64,000 nucleotides of DNA from Streptomyces sp. ALI-76-A (lineage in GTDB: Bacteria; Actinomycetota; Actinomycetes; Streptomycetales; Streptomycetaceae), in the NCBI RefSeq assembly GCF_030287445.1, contig NZ_JASVWB010000003.1, positions 237,431-301,430 of the forward strand. Direction: 5' to 3'. Below are positions 33,175 through 43,047 of this stretch, piece by piece. The notes under the pieces were generated by a model. That model saw only the letters and a list, made by a program, of their open reading frames with translations. It made no database searches and was not told where the DNA came from. The position numbers were made by a program, and so were the translations under genes. Every line of letters starts with the position of its first letter. Position 1 is the stretch's first letter.

Positions 33175-36100
33175 ATGACCGACTCCGCGGAACGCACGGC
33201 GGACGGCGCGGACCGGGTCCAGCGGGCGCTCCGCACCCTGCTGGAGGAGCGCGACCGCCTCCGGCGGGAGAACGACGCCCTGAAGGCCGGCCGCGGCGAG
33301 CCCATCGCCGTCGTGGCCATGGCCTGCCGCTACCCGGGAGGCGTGTCCTCGCCCGAGGACCTGTGGGAGGTGGTCCGCGACGGCCTGGACGTCGTCGACG
33401 ACTTCCCCGCCGACCGCGGGTGGCGGGACGTCTACGACCCCGACCCCGACGCCGTCGGCAGCTCGTACGCGCGCCAGGGCGGCTTCCTGAAGGACGTGGC
33501 CGACTTCGACGCCGACTTCTTCAACATCAGTCCCCGCGAGGCCCTGGCGGTCGACCCGCACCACCGCCTGCTGCTGGAGACGTCCTGGGAGGTCTTCGAA
33601 CGGGCCGGCATCGTCCCCGCCGACGTGCGCGGCGCCGACGTCGGCGTCTTCTCCGGGATCAGCTCCTCCGAGTACGGGTGGCGGTTCCTGGAGGGCGCCC
33701 AGAAGGAGCTGGAGGGCTACCTGCTGTACGGCAGCGCGCTGAGCGTCGCCTCCGGCCGGGTGGCGTACGAACTGGGGCTCACCGGCCCGGCCGTGTCGGT
33801 CGACACCGCCTGCTCGTCGTCCCTGGTGGCCCTGCACATGGCGGTGCAGTCGCTGCGCTCGGGAGAGTGCTCGATGGCGCTCGCGGGCGGGGCGCTGGTG
33901 ATGGCGACGCCCGCGATGTTCGTGGAGTTCTCCCGCCAGGGCGCCCTGTCGCCCGGCGGCCGGTGCAAGGCGTTCGCGGACGGCGCCGACGGGACCGGCT
34001 GGGCCGAGGGCGTGGGCGTCCTGCTCCTGGAGCGGCTGTCCGACGCCCGGCGCAACGGCCACCCCGTGCTGGCCGTCGTCCGCGGCAGCGCCGTCAACCA
34101 GGACGGCGCCAGCAACGGGCTGACCGCCCCCAACGGCCGCGCCCAGGAGAAGGTGATCCGGCAGGCCCTGGCCAACGCGGGCGTCGCGCCCGGCGAGGTG
34201 GACCTGGTCGAGGCGCACGGCACCGGAACCACGCTGGGCGACCCCATCGAGGCGGACGCGCTGCTGGCGGCCTACGGCCGGGACCGGGACGCGGACCGGC
34301 CGCTGTGGCTGGGCTCCCTGAAGTCGAACATGGGGCACGCCCAGGCCGCCGCCGGCGTCGGCGGCGTCATCAAGGCCGTGCTGGCGATGCGGCACGGACA
34401 CATGCCCAGGACCCTCCACGTGGACGCCCCCTCACGCCACGTCGACTGGTCCTCCGGAGCGGTCGAACTGCTGGTGGAGGGCCGCGAGTGGACCCGGCGG
34501 GACGGCCCCCGGCGGGCCGGGGTGTCGTCGTTCGGCGTCAGCGGCACCAACGCCCACGTGGTCCTCGAGGAGGCGCCGCCCGAGGAGCCGGCCGAGGAGC
34601 ACGCGCCGGACGCGGGCGTCGCCGGCGGCCTGGTGCCGTGGGTGCTGTCCGCCAAGAGCGCCAAGGCCCTGCGCGGGCAGGCGGGCAGGCTGCGCGACTT
34701 CGCCGCCGCCCGTCCGGACGCGGACGACGCCGCCGTCGGCTGGTCGCTGGTGTCGGGCCGGTCCCGGTTCGAGCACCGCGCGGTGGTGCTGGGGCGCGGC
34801 CGGGACGAGCTGCTGAGCGGCCTGGCCGCGCTGAGCGAGGGCGCCGAGTCCCCCGCGGTGGTGAGCGGCAGCGCCGGGAAACTCGGCGGTGTCGCCTTCG
34901 TCTTCCCCGGCCAGGGGTCGCAGTGGGCCGGCATGGGCCGGCGGCTGTACGACACCTTCCCGGTCTTCGCGCAGGCCCTCGACGCGTGCGCGGACGCCCT
35001 CGCCGAATGGGTCGACTGGTCGCTGCTCGACGTCATCCACGGCGTGGAGGGGGCGCCCGGCCTGGACCGGGTGGACGTGGTCCAGCCGGTGCTGTTCGCG
35101 GTGATGGTGTCCACGGCCGCCCTGTGGCGGTCCTGGGGCGTCGAACCGGGCGCGGTGATCGGCCACAGCCAGGGCGAGATCGCCGCCGCCTGCGTCAGCG
35201 GCGCGCTGTCCCTGCGGGACGCCGCCCGGGTCGTGGCGCTGCGCAGCCAGGCCCTGGTGGACCTCAAGGGCCACGGCGGCATGGCCTCGGTCGCCCAGTC
35301 CGCCGACGTCGTGGCGGAACGGCTGGCTCCGTGGGGCGACCGGGTGAGCGTCGCCGTCGTCAACGGGCCCCGCTCCGTCGTGGTGTCCGGGGAACCGGAC
35401 GCGCTCGACGAATTCGTCGAGAAGACGAAGGCCGACGGCGCACAGGCCCGCAGAATTCCGGTGGATTACGCCTCGCATTCCCCTCAGGTCGCCCGGGTCC
35501 GGGAAAAAGTGACCGGCGCGCTGACCGGCGTACGCCCGGAAACGTCGCACCTGCCCTTCTATTCGACCCTGTACGGCGAGGTCGTCGACACCGCGGAACT
35601 GAACGCCGATTACTGGTACAACAACCTCCGCGAGAAGGTCCTCTTCGAAACCTCCGTCCGGCGGCTGGCCGACGACGGTTTCCGGGTGTTCGTCGAGATG
35701 AGCCCGCACCCCGTGCTGACCGTCCCCGTGCAGGAGATCGTCGAGGACCTGGACGACGCGCTGGTGCTGTCGTCCTCGCGGCGGGACCGCGACGAGGTGG
35801 AGGCCCTGCTCGGCTCGCTGGCCCAGCTCCACGTCCGGGGCGGGCGGGTGGACTGGGACGCCCTGTTCACCACGCGCCGCCGGGTGGACCTGCCGACGTA
35901 CGCCTTCCAGCGGCAGCGGTACTGGCTCAGCTCCTCGCCCGCCGCGGCCGCGGCCGAACTGCCCGCGACGGGGCAGCCCGCCGACGACGACCAGGCCGTT
36001 CCCCTGCCCGAGCGGATCGCGGCCCTGACCGGCGCCGACGCGCAGGCACTCGTGCTGGAGCACGTGCGGGAGAAGGTCGCCGTCGTGCTCGGGCACCCCA

Positions 36101-36282
36101 GCGCCGACGCCGTCGACCCCGACCAGGAGTTCAAGGAGCTGGGCTTCGACTCGCTGCTGTCGGCGGAGCTGAGCAAGCGCCTGACCGCGTCGACCGGACT
36201 GAAGCTGAGGGCGAACGTGGTGCTGCGGCACCCGTCACCGCGGCGGATCGCCGGGCACATCATGTCCTCGCTCGCGGCGTAG
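33175..36282 (+). CDS. PKS module KS-AT-ACP, methylmalonyl, no reduction
   Basis: 1,035 residues. A charged coiled-coil N terminus (docking), KS (DTACSSSLV near residue 212), AT (GHSQG; YASH near 764, the methylmalonyl type) and ACP (LGFDSLLS near 991). There is no KR, DH or ER, so the product keeps a beta-keto group. This is the last PKS step before the NRPS at 36,435. The keto group lies four carbons from the hydroxyl set by the first extension module, which permits closure to a six-membered hemiketal (inference). Confidence 0.95.
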   Translation: MTDSAERTADGADRVQRALRTLLEERDRLRRENDALKAGRGEPIAVVAMACRYPGGVSSPEDLWEVVRDGLDVVDDFPADRGWRDVYDPDPDAVGSSYARQGGFLKDVADFDADFFNISPREALAVDPHHRLLLETSWEVFERAGIVPADVRGADVGVFSGISSSEYGWRFLEGAQKELEGYLLYGSALSVASGRVAYELGLTGPAVSVDTACSSSLVALHMAVQSLRSGECSMALAGGALVMATPAMFVEFSRQGALSPGGRCKAFADGADGTGWAEGVGVLLLERLSDARRNGHPVLAVVRGSAVNQDGASNGLTAPNGRAQEKVIRQALANAGVAPGEVDLVEAHGTGTTLGDPIEADALLAAYGRDRDADRPLWLGSLKSNMGHAQAAAGVGGVIKAVLAMRHGHMPRTLHVDAPSRHVDWSSGAVELLVEGREWTRRDGPRRAGVSSFGVSGTNAHVVLEEAPPEEPAEEHAPDAGVAGGLVPWVLSAKSAKALRGQAGRLRDFAAARPDADDAAVGWSLVSGRSRFEHRAVVLGRGRDELLSGLAALSEGAESPAVVSGSAGKLGGVAFVFPGQGSQWAGMGRRLYDTFPVFAQALDACADALAEWVDWSLLDVIHGVEGAPGLDRVDVVQPVLFAVMVSTAALWRSWGVEPGAVIGHSQGEIAAACVSGALSLRDAARVVALRSQALVDLKGHGGMASVAQSADVVAERLAPWGDRVSVAVVNGPRSVVVSGEPDALDEFVEKTKADGAQARRIPVDYASHSPQVARVREKVTGALTGVRPETSHLPFYSTLYGEVVDTAELNADYWYNNLREKVLFETSVRRLADDGFRVFVEMSPHPVLTVPVQEIVEDLDDALVLSSSRRDRDEVEALLGSLAQLHVRGGRVDWDALFTTRRRVDLPTYAFQRQRYWLSSSPAAAAAELPATGQPADDDQAVPLPERIAALTGADAQALVLEHVREKVAVVLGHPSADAVDPDQEFKELGFDSLLSAELSKRLTASTGLKLRANVVLRHPSPRRIAGHIMSSLAA

Positions 36283-36286
36283 CACC

Positions 36287-36302
36287 GTCCCGCCGGCGGG
36301 AC
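36287..36302. promoter_or_regulatory. 16-base palindrome, site 3
   Basis: A perfect copy of GTCCCGCCGGCGGGAC, five bases after the last PKS stop; a half copy follows at 36,326. It lies in the 152-base gap before the NRPS gene. In this position it could also act as a weak terminator or attenuator. Confidence 0.5.
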
Positions 36303-36434
36303 ACGGCAAGCGCCGCGCGCGGCCTGTCCCGCCGGGCACCGAGTTGTCTTGAACGGCCGATTCACTTCCCGGAAGGTGGAGGTGATCCGCCGGATTCCCG
36401 ATACCCGGGTTCGTTTGCTGAGGGGTTGATCTGT

Positions 36435-39400
36435 GTGCCTTCGTTCGGTGCGTCGTCTGCGCATATAGGCATGTGGCGGGCGCAGGAAATGGCTCCCGAC
36501 ACGCCGAACCACGCGCTCACCATGTGGGACGTGGACGGCGCGCTGGACGCGGCCGTCATGGAATCCGCTTTCCTGCACGTGATGGGCGAGGCGGAAGTCC
36601 TGCGCGTCAATTTCGTCGACGACGGCGGCGGACTGCGCCTCGTGCCCCGGGAACTCGGCGACTGGCGGCCGTTCTTCCTGGACCTCAGCACCGAGACCGA
36701 CCCCGAGCAGGCGGCGCGCGAGGCGCTCGCCGAGCTGGTGCGCCGGCCCTTCGACCTGGGACGCGACCTGCTGTTCCGGCTGGGTGTGGTCAGGCTCGCC
36801 GAGAACCGCTCCCTGCTGGTGATCGCCTACCACCACCTCGTCTCCGACGGGTTCGGCGCGGGCGGCCTGCTCTCGCGGCGCCTGGCCGAGGTGTACACGG
36901 CGCTGGCGCGGGGCGAGCGGGTGCCCGAGCTGCCGCACCCGTGGGACACCGCCTCCTTCGCGATCGAGGCGGTGGAGTACCTCGCCTCGCAGAAGTTCGC
37001 CGAGGACATGGAGTTCTGGGGCGACTACCTCAAGGACGCGCCCCCGCCCGCGCAGGTCCCCCGCGTCACCCTGTCCGAGGCGCGGCGCACCGCGCTGTCG
37101 GAGCCGCTGAGCAGCGCCGACCGCTGGTCGGAGGTGGCCGAGACCATCGGCATGGTGAGCCGGACCCTGACCGTCCCGCGCGCCGAGGCGGACCGCTGGA
37201 CCGAGACCGCGCAGTCCATGGGCGTGTGGATGTCGCAGATGCTGACCGCCGCCGCGGCGGTGTACTTCCGGCACCGCTGCGACCGCCCGGAGTTCCTCCT
37301 GTCCCTGGCCGTCGGCAACCGCGTCGGCGTGGCGAGCAGGACGCCCGGCCTGGCCGTGAACGTGGTGCCGGTACGGGTGCGGATCCCGCTCGGCGCGACC
37401 TTCACCGAGATCGCCGAGACGCTCGTCGACGAGACGTACGAGATCTTCGACCACACCGCCTGCCACTACTCCGACATCCAGCGCGCCGGCGGGACCGTCC
37501 TCAGCGGCCGCGGCAGCTTCGGCGCCGTCGTGAACGTCGTCGAGTTCGCGGAGCAGCTCCACTTCGGCGACAGCCCGGCCCGCTACTCGGGCGCCACGAC
37601 CGGCACCTTCGAGGAACTGTCGATCGGCGTCTACACCGACGGCAGTCCCGACAGCGACCTGTTCATCCGGCTCGACGCCCCCGCGGGCCTGTACCACCGC
37701 GCCGAACTGCGCTTCATCGGCGAGGAGCTGATCGCCTTCATCCGCGCCGCGCTGGACGCCGGCACCCGCCCGGTCGGCGCGCTGGACGTCGTCGGCGGCG
37801 ACGAACGGGACCGGGTGCTCGCCGCGCCGGACACCGCCGACGCGCCGCTGCCGGGGCTGACCGTCCCGGAGCTGTTCGCCCGGCAGGTCGAGCGCGACCC
37901 CTACGCCGTCGCGCTGACCGCCGGCGACACGTCGGTCTCCTACCGCGAGCTGGACGAACGGTCCGGCCGGCTGGCCGCGGCCCTGCGCCGCCGGGACGTC
38001 GGCCCCGAGACCGTCGTCGCGGTGGCGCTGCCCCGGTCGGTGGACCTGGCAGTCGCCCTGCTCGCGGTGGCGAAGGCCGGCGGCGCCGCCCTGCCCCTCG
38101 ACCCGGCGTCCCCGGCCTCGCTCGCCGGGCGGACCGGCAAGCTCCCGGTGCGCGCCCTGCTCACCGACGCGGCGACGGCCGCCACGGTCCCCACCGGCCC
38201 GGACGTGCCGACGCTGCTGCTCGACGACCTCGCCGACGACACCGGCGGCACCGACGGCACCGGCACCGAAGCCGTCCCGCCGCACCCCGACAACCTGCTG
38301 GCCGTGCTGCACGGCACCGGCCCGGCCGGTGAGCCGGTGCCCGTCGCCGTGACCCACCGGAACATCGAGCGGTTCGTCCTGGACCGCCGGTGCCGGGACG
38401 CCGGCCGCGGCACCGTGCTGTGGCACGCGCCGCACACCTGCGACGCGCTCGCCCTGGAGGTGTGGACGCCCCTGCTCAACGGCGGCCGGGTGGTCGTGGC
38501 CCCCGAAGGGGACCTGGACACCGACGCGCTGGCCGGGCTGCGGGCGGCCCACGACATCACCACCGTGTGGCTCCCCGCGGGCCGGTTCGTGGCGATCGCG
38601 GCCGCGCACCCCGAGCGTCTCGCCGGGCTGCGCGAGGTGTGGACCGGCGGGGACCGGGTCTCCCCGGCCGCGCTGCGCCGGGTCCGCGAGGCCTGCCCGG
38701 AGCTGACGGTCGTCACCGGGCACGGTCCGGCGGAGACGACCGTCCTCGCCGCCTGCCACCGCCTGCCCGCCGGTGAACCGGTCCGCCACGTGGCGGCCGT
38801 CGGACGGCCGGTGGACCACACCGCCCTGTACGTCCTCGGCCCCGGGCTCGCCCCGGTCCCCGTCGACGTGGCCGGCGAACTGTACGTGTCCGGCCCCGGC
38901 GTGGCCCGCGGCTACCCCGGGCGGCCGGCGGCGACCGCGGAACGCTTCGTGCCCTGCCCCTTCGGCCCGGCCGGCACCGTCATGTACCGGACCGGGGACC
39001 GGGTGCGGTGGACCGCCGACGGCCGTCTCGCCCACGTCGGCCGCGCCGACACCCAGGCCGACGTCCGCGGGGTCCGCGTCGAGCTGGCCGAGGTCGAGGA
39101 GGCGCTGTCCGAGCACGCCGGCCTGGCGCAGGCCGTGGTGGCCGTCCGGGAGGACGGCTCCGGGCAGCAGCGCCTGGTGGCGTACGTCGTCCCGGTGGCC
39201 GGCACGACCGTGTCCGCCGACGAACTGCGCCGGTTCGCCGCGGGCTGGCTGCCGGAGTCCATGGTGCCGTCGGTGTTCACCGTCCTGGACCGGCTGCCGC
39301 TCACCGCGGGCGGCCGGGTGGACCGGGCCGCGCTGCCGCGGCCCGCGTTCGACGACGAGAGGTACCGGGCACCGCGCAACGACACCGAACGGATCCTCGC

Positions 39401-39650
39401 CAAGGCCTTCGCCGAGGTGCTGGAACTGGACCGGGTCGGCATCGACGAGGACTTCTTCGACCTCGGCGGCAACTCGCTGCGGGCGATCAGACTGGTCGGC
39501 CTGATCCGGGCGGAGCTGAACCAGGAGGTGTCCATCCGCCGGCTGTTCGCGGCCCGCACCGTCCTCGGACTGTCGGACATGTGGAAGGACCTCGGCCGCT
39601 CCAGCCGGCCGACGCTGCGCAGGCGGACGAGGGAGGGTGCGGTCCTCTGA
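36435..39650 (+). CDS. NRPS C-A-T with apparently dead A domain
   Basis: GTG at 36,435 follows GAGGGG and places the start at the usual beginning of a condensation domain; 1,071 residues. The C domain has an intact HHLVSDG near residue 133. The A domain is degenerate: the phosphate-binding loop YTSGSTGxPKG reads LHGTGPAGEPVPV, YGPTE is HGPAE, and the catalytic Lys of NGKLDR is Arg in GGRVDR near residue 957. The T domain is intact (DLGGNSLRA). It should accept the polyketide and join it to a residue that must be loaded in trans, plausibly by the PCP/P450/Cys-thioesterase trio at 15,721-17,971. I recall that polyoxypeptin-type clusters have a similar C-A-T protein directly after four PKS genes. 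Confidence 0.93.
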   Translation: MPSFGASSAHIGMWRAQEMAPDTPNHALTMWDVDGALDAAVMESAFLHVMGEAEVLRVNFVDDGGGLRLVPRELGDWRPFFLDLSTETDPEQAAREALAELVRRPFDLGRDLLFRLGVVRLAENRSLLVIAYHHLVSDGFGAGGLLSRRLAEVYTALARGERVPELPHPWDTASFAIEAVEYLASQKFAEDMEFWGDYLKDAPPPAQVPRVTLSEARRTALSEPLSSADRWSEVAETIGMVSRTLTVPRAEADRWTETAQSMGVWMSQMLTAAAAVYFRHRCDRPEFLLSLAVGNRVGVASRTPGLAVNVVPVRVRIPLGATFTEIAETLVDETYEIFDHTACHYSDIQRAGGTVLSGRGSFGAVVNVVEFAEQLHFGDSPARYSGATTGTFEELSIGVYTDGSPDSDLFIRLDAPAGLYHRAELRFIGEELIAFIRAALDAGTRPVGALDVVGGDERDRVLAAPDTADAPLPGLTVPELFARQVERDPYAVALTAGDTSVSYRELDERSGRLAAALRRRDVGPETVVAVALPRSVDLAVALLAVAKAGGAALPLDPASPASLAGRTGKLPVRALLTDAATAATVPTGPDVPTLLLDDLADDTGGTDGTGTEAVPPHPDNLLAVLHGTGPAGEPVPVAVTHRNIERFVLDRRCRDAGRGTVLWHAPHTCDALALEVWTPLLNGGRVVVAPEGDLDTDALAGLRAAHDITTVWLPAGRFVAIAAAHPERLAGLREVWTGGDRVSPAALRRVREACPELTVVTGHGPAETTVLAACHRLPAGEPVRHVAAVGRPVDHTALYVLGPGLAPVPVDVAGELYVSGPGVARGYPGRPAATAERFVPCPFGPAGTVMYRTGDRVRWTADGRLAHVGRADTQADVRGVRVELAEVEEALSEHAGLAQAVVAVREDGSGQQRLVAYVVPVAGTTVSADELRRFAAGWLPESMVPSVFTVLDRLPLTAGGRVDRAALPRPAFDDERYRAPRNDTERILAKAFAEVLELDRVGIDEDFFDLGGNSLRAIRLVGLIRAELNQEVSIRRLFAARTVLGLSDMWKDLGRSSRPTLRRRTREGAVL

Positions 39651-39702
39651 GCACTGCCGAGTGTGCACTCGCCGTCGATCTGCCGTGCGCGGAAAGGGAA
39701 AC

Positions 39703-39999
39703 ATGGACGCGTTGACACAGGCCCTGCTGTCCGGGGCCGGCCCGGACGAGACCGGGCGCCACGACCTGCCGGCCCGGTACGACCTCCGGCTCGGCCACCT
39801 CTCGCCCGGCCTGTCGGAGGTGTTCGCGCTGGAGGACGTCGGCGAGGCCGCACGGCCGGTCCGGCACACCGGGAAGGCCGGCGTGCTCCGTCCCGCCCGC
39901 GAGGAGGGCACCGGCGTCACCGGCCCCGCCCCGCGGGAGAAGACCGGCGCGGCCCGGCTCGAACCGCTGCGCGCGCCCGCCCTCGCGGGGGTGTCCTGA
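39703..39999 (+). pseudogene. Internally deleted crotonyl-CoA carboxylase/reductase
   Basis: An intact 98-codon frame with normal coding bias; ATG follows GGAAAGGGAA. Its first ~28 residues (DALTQALLSGAGPDE, then LPARYDL) follow the N terminus of CCR enzymes (DILDAI.S.DAT..DF..L.LPESY). It then jumps to the CCR C terminus: LSPGLSEVFALEDVGEAA and HTGKAGVLRPAREEGTGV match the IHPTLSxxYxLEExGxAA and GKVGVLCLAPEEGLGV region. About 350 residues with the active site and cofactor fold are missing, without a frame break. It stands next to the KASIII and dehydrogenase that would normally partner CCR in alkylmalonyl-CoA supply. Remaining function is unlikely. Confidence 0.75.
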
Positions 40000-40000
40000 C

Positions 40001-40990
40001 ATGGGCATCGGCATACTCGCCACCGGCTCCTACCTGCCCAAGCTCGAAGTGGGCAACGAGGAGGTCGCCGAACGCGTCGGCGTCACCGCGGAGTGGATCG
40101 AACGCAAGACGCAGATCCGCTCCCGCCGCTACGCCGCCCCGCACGAGGCGACGTCCGACCTCGCCGCGAGGGCCGCCGAACGGGCCCTGGAACAGGCGGA
40201 GCTGACCTCGGACCGGATCGACTACATCATCGTGTCCACCTCCACCGGGGACTTCCCGCAGCCGCCCACGTCCTACCTGGTGCAGCATCTGCTGGGCGCC
40301 TACGGCGCGGCCTGCTTCGACGTCAACGTGGTGTGCAGCGGCTTCGTCTACGCGCTGTCGCTGGCCCACACGCTGGTGGCCGCGCGCCCGGACGCCCGGG
40401 TCCTGGTGATCGGGGCGGACGTGTACTCGCGGATCCTGGACTTCACGGACCGCAGGACAGCCGTCCTGTTCGCCGACGGCGCCGGCGCCGCGGTCGTCGG
40501 GGCGGTGCCGGAGCCGTACGGAATCCTCGCGAGCGACCTGTCCAGCCGCGGCGACGCGCATCACCTGATCCGTGTCGAGGCCGGCGGCAGCCGCAATCCG
40601 GCGTCGGCGGCGACCGTCGCGGAGGGCGGCCACTTCTTCCGGATGGACGGCCGCGGCGTACGTGACTTCGTCCTCGAGCACGTCCCGCCGGCCCTGACCG
40701 CGCTGGCGCGCACGGCCGGCGTCGACATCGGCGCGGTCGACCACTTCGTACCGCACCAGGCCAACGGCGTGATGCTCGGCGAGCTCGTCGAGCGCACGGG
40801 CCTGGGCGCCGCGCGGACGCATCTCACGCTCGTCAAGTACGGCAACGTCGGCAGCGCCTCGGTGCCGATCGCCCTCGACGAGGCCCACCGCACGGGCGCC
40901 CTGACGCCGGGCGACCTGGTGCTGCTCGCCGGCTTCGGCGGCGGCATGTCGATCGGAGCGTCACTACTGACCTGGGGGTCCCGCACATGA
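40001..40990 (+). CDS. KASIII (FabH-like) for alkylmalonyl precursor supply
   Basis: A 329-residue beta-ketoacyl synthase III. The catalytic triad is visible: Cys in NVVCSGF, His in PHQAN and Asn in KYGNVGS. FabH enzymes condense a short acyl-CoA with malonyl-ACP. Together with the 3-hydroxyacyl-CoA dehydrogenase it overlaps (ATGA) and a CCR, such a cassette makes unusual alkylmalonyl-CoA extender units (known in divergolide, reveromycin and polyoxypeptin-type pathways). Its likely user is the AT with VPGH at 21,146. The start ATG lies one base after the stop of the CCR remnant. Confidence 0.9.
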   Translation: MGIGILATGSYLPKLEVGNEEVAERVGVTAEWIERKTQIRSRRYAAPHEATSDLAARAAERALEQAELTSDRIDYIIVSTSTGDFPQPPTSYLVQHLLGAYGAACFDVNVVCSGFVYALSLAHTLVAARPDARVLVIGADVYSRILDFTDRRTAVLFADGAGAAVVGAVPEPYGILASDLSSRGDAHHLIRVEAGGSRNPASAATVAEGGHFFRMDGRGVRDFVLEHVPPALTALARTAGVDIGAVDHFVPHQANGVMLGELVERTGLGAARTHLTLVKYGNVGSASVPIALDEAHRTGALTPGDLVLLAGFGGGMSIGASLLTWGSRT

Positions 40991-41871
40991 CCACGTCCAC
41001 GCTGAACGCCGGTACGGGCATCGACCGGGTGGGTGTCGTCGGCAGCGGCATCATGGGCACCGGCATCGCGGAACTGTGTGCCAAGGCCGGGCTGGACGTG
41101 ACGGTCGCGGTGTTCTCCGAGTCGTCGCTGCACACGGCGCCGGTCCGGCTGGCCGCCTCCCTCGACCGGGGCGTGGCCAAGGGCAAGCTGACCGAGGGGG
41201 AACGCGACGCGGCCCTGGAGCGGGTGTCGTTCACCCGTGACCTCGGAGAGCTGGCCGACCGCCGCCTGGTCGTCGAGGCGATCAAGGAGGACGAACAGCT
41301 CAAGCGGGAGCTGTTCGCCTCCCTCGACAAGATCGTCGAGGACCCGGACGCGGTCCTGGCCACCAACACCTCCTCGGTCCCGGTCGCCCGGCTCGCCGCC
41401 GCGACCCGCCGCCCGGGCCAGGTGCTCGGTCTGCACTTCTTCAACCCGGTGCCGGTGCTGCCGCTGGTCGAGCTGGTCCCGACGGTGCTGACGGACGAGG
41501 CGGTGAGCGCGCGGGCACTGGTCTTCGTCCGCGACGTCCTGGGCAAGCAGCCGATCACCTCCCCGGACCGGGCGGGCTTCCTCGTCAACGCGCTGCTGTT
41601 CCCGTACCTGCTGTCCGCGGTCCGGATGGTCGAGTCGGGCCTGGCGACGGCCGAGGTGATCGACCAGGGCATGGTCCAGGGCTGCTCCCACCCGATGGGC
41701 CCGCTGCGGCTCGCCGACCTGATCGGCCTGGACACGACGGTGTCCATCGCCCAGGCCATGTACGAGGAGTTCAAGGAGCCGCTGTACACGCCTCCGCCGC
41801 TGCTGCTGCGCATGGTCGAGAGCGGCCTGCTGGGCAAGAAGTCCGGACGCGGCTTCTACACGTACGCGTGA
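40987..41871 (+). CDS. 3-hydroxyacyl-CoA dehydrogenase
   Basis: A 294-residue enzyme of the 3-hydroxybutyryl-CoA dehydrogenase family: the NAD-binding fold GVVGSGIMGTGIAE at the N terminus, ATNTSSVPV, HFFNPVPVLPLVE around the catalytic His, and the C-terminal helical domain ending KKSGRGFYTYA. It is coupled to KASIII by an ATGA overlap. It should reduce the 3-ketoacyl intermediate on the way to a 2-enoyl-CoA for a CCR. The CCR beside it is deleted, so the last step must be done by an enzyme elsewhere, or the route is broken. Confidence 0.9.
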   Translation: MTTSTLNAGTGIDRVGVVGSGIMGTGIAELCAKAGLDVTVAVFSESSLHTAPVRLAASLDRGVAKGKLTEGERDAALERVSFTRDLGELADRRLVVEAIKEDEQLKRELFASLDKIVEDPDAVLATNTSSVPVARLAAATRRPGQVLGLHFFNPVPVLPLVELVPTVLTDEAVSARALVFVRDVLGKQPITSPDRAGFLVNALLFPYLLSAVRMVESGLATAEVIDQGMVQGCSHPMGPLRLADLIGLDTTVSIAQAMYEEFKEPLYTPPPLLLRMVESGLLGKKSGRGFYTYA

Positions 41872-41876
41872 CACGG

Positions 41877-41917
41877 CCCGGGGGGCGGCACGGACCAGGT
41901 CCGCGCCACCCCCCGGG
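41877..41917. terminator. Bidirectional terminator closing the biosynthetic block
   Basis: CCCGGGGGG-GGC at 41,877-41,889 pairs with GCC-CCCCCCGGG at 41,905-41,917 (one mismatch), with an inner GGACC/GGTCC hairpin. It sits between the convergent dehydrogenase and the type II thioesterase. Confidence 0.75.
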
Positions 41918-41937
41918 CGGTTCCGGCCGACGGCCGG

Positions 41938-42696
41938 TCAGGAAGCGGCGGCCTCGGCGAGGAACCCCTCGGTGACGGCCGCGGCGATCCCGTCGAGGTG
42001 GTCGAAGAGGTAGAAGTGACCGCCGGGGAACACCTTCACCGCGACCTCACCGCGGGTGTGCGCCCGCCAGGTCCCGGCCTCCTGCACCGTCACCATCGGG
42101 TCGCTGTCACCGACCAGCACGGTCACCGGAGCGGCGAGCGGTTCGCCCCCGCGCCAGCCGTACGTGCCGAGCGCCCGGTAGTCGGCCCGCAGGGCCGGCA
42201 GCACCATCTCCAGGATGTCCGGGTCGTCCAGCATGGACTGGTCCGTGCCGCCCAGCCTGCGCAGCTCGGCCAGCACGTCGTCGTCGCCGTAGCGGCCGAA
42301 GTGGGCCGTGCTGTGCGCGTCGGGCGCGCCCCGCCCGGACAGGAACAGCCGCTGCGGCCCCGGCAGCGGGCCCCGGGCGAGCAGCCGGGCCGTCTCGTAC
42401 GCGACGAGCGAGCCCATGCTGTGGCCGAACAGGGCGTACGGCCGCCCGGGATCCGCGGCCAGCACCGGCGCCAGCTCCTCGGCCACCGCCTCGGCGAGCA
42501 GCGTCAGATCCGTGAAGGGCGTCTCTGCGTACCGGTCCTGACGGCCCGGGTACTGCACGCACACCACGTCGAGGTCCGCGGGCAGCGCCTGCGCCAGGGT
42601 CCTGTACGCCGTCGCGGAACCCCCCGCGTGCGGGAAGCACACGAGCCGCGGCCCGTTCCCCGGGGTGGTGAAGCGCCGGAACCACGTGCTGTTCAC
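41938..42696 (-). CDS. Type II thioesterase, Ser-type (third)
   Basis: A 252-residue alpha/beta-hydrolase with RLVCFPHAGGSATAY, YPGRQDR, nucleophile FGHSMGS, and C-terminal FPGGHFYLFDH. It is a standard editing thioesterase for carrier-bound intermediates. GTG at 42,696 follows GAAGGGAC; an upstream in-frame extension lacks a binding site. It is read toward the PKS/NRPS block. With the enzyme at 8,121 it makes two Ser-type copies plus one Cys-type copy in the cluster. Confidence 0.9.
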   Translation of the reverse strand: MNSTWFRRFTTPGNGPRLVCFPHAGGSATAYRTLAQALPADLDVVCVQYPGRQDRYAETPFTDLTLLAEAVAEELAPVLAADPGRPYALFGHSMGSLVAYETARLLARGPLPGPQRLFLSGRGAPDAHSTAHFGRYGDDDVLAELRRLGGTDQSMLDDPDILEMVLPALRADYRALGTYGWRGGEPLAAPVTVLVGDSDPMVTVQEAGTWRAHTRGEVAVKVFPGGHFYLFDHLDGIAAAVTEGFLAEAAAS

Positions 42697-42739
42697 AGTT
42701 GGTGTCCCTTCGTCTGTGCCGGCCGGCCCACGGGAAACG

Positions 42740-42779
42740 GCCCGCCGGTGCCCTCGGGGGATGTGGGGCACCGGCGGGC
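42740..42779. promoter_or_regulatory. Strong hairpin in the thioesterase leader
   Basis: A 14-base-pair perfect stem (42,740-42,753 with 42,766-42,779, 12-base loop) lies 44 bases upstream of the minus-strand thioesterase start in the 351-base divergent gap. It could be an attenuator of that gene. The rest of the gap holds three imperfect tandem copies of a 10-base word CGTCGAGGGC around 42,871-42,906 and no further gene. Confidence 0.4.
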
Positions 42780-43047
42780 GGTCCGTCGCCCCGCGAGGGC
42801 TTGTACCCGCCCGTCACCGGAGCTCACGCCCCGAGCGTCCCGCCCCGTCCTCGACGGGGGGTCGCGGGGCGGTCGAGGGCCGTCGAGGGCCGTCGAGGCC
42901 GCTCGACCCCCGCCGGGCGGCCGCACGAGCGGCTCTCTATCCGTGCCGCATAGCCTCCGGCGAGGTGCATGACCCGCACCTCGACGCGTGTCCGCCGACG
43001 TGTCTGCCTGCGCTTGCGGACCAGCCCCGACAGGAGCCGACACAAGT

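Noticed and set aside
42871..42906. Short tandem CGTCGAGGGC copies as a CRISPR-like or origin repeat
   Set aside because: Only three imperfect 10-base copies without spacers; simple slippage is enough to explain them.
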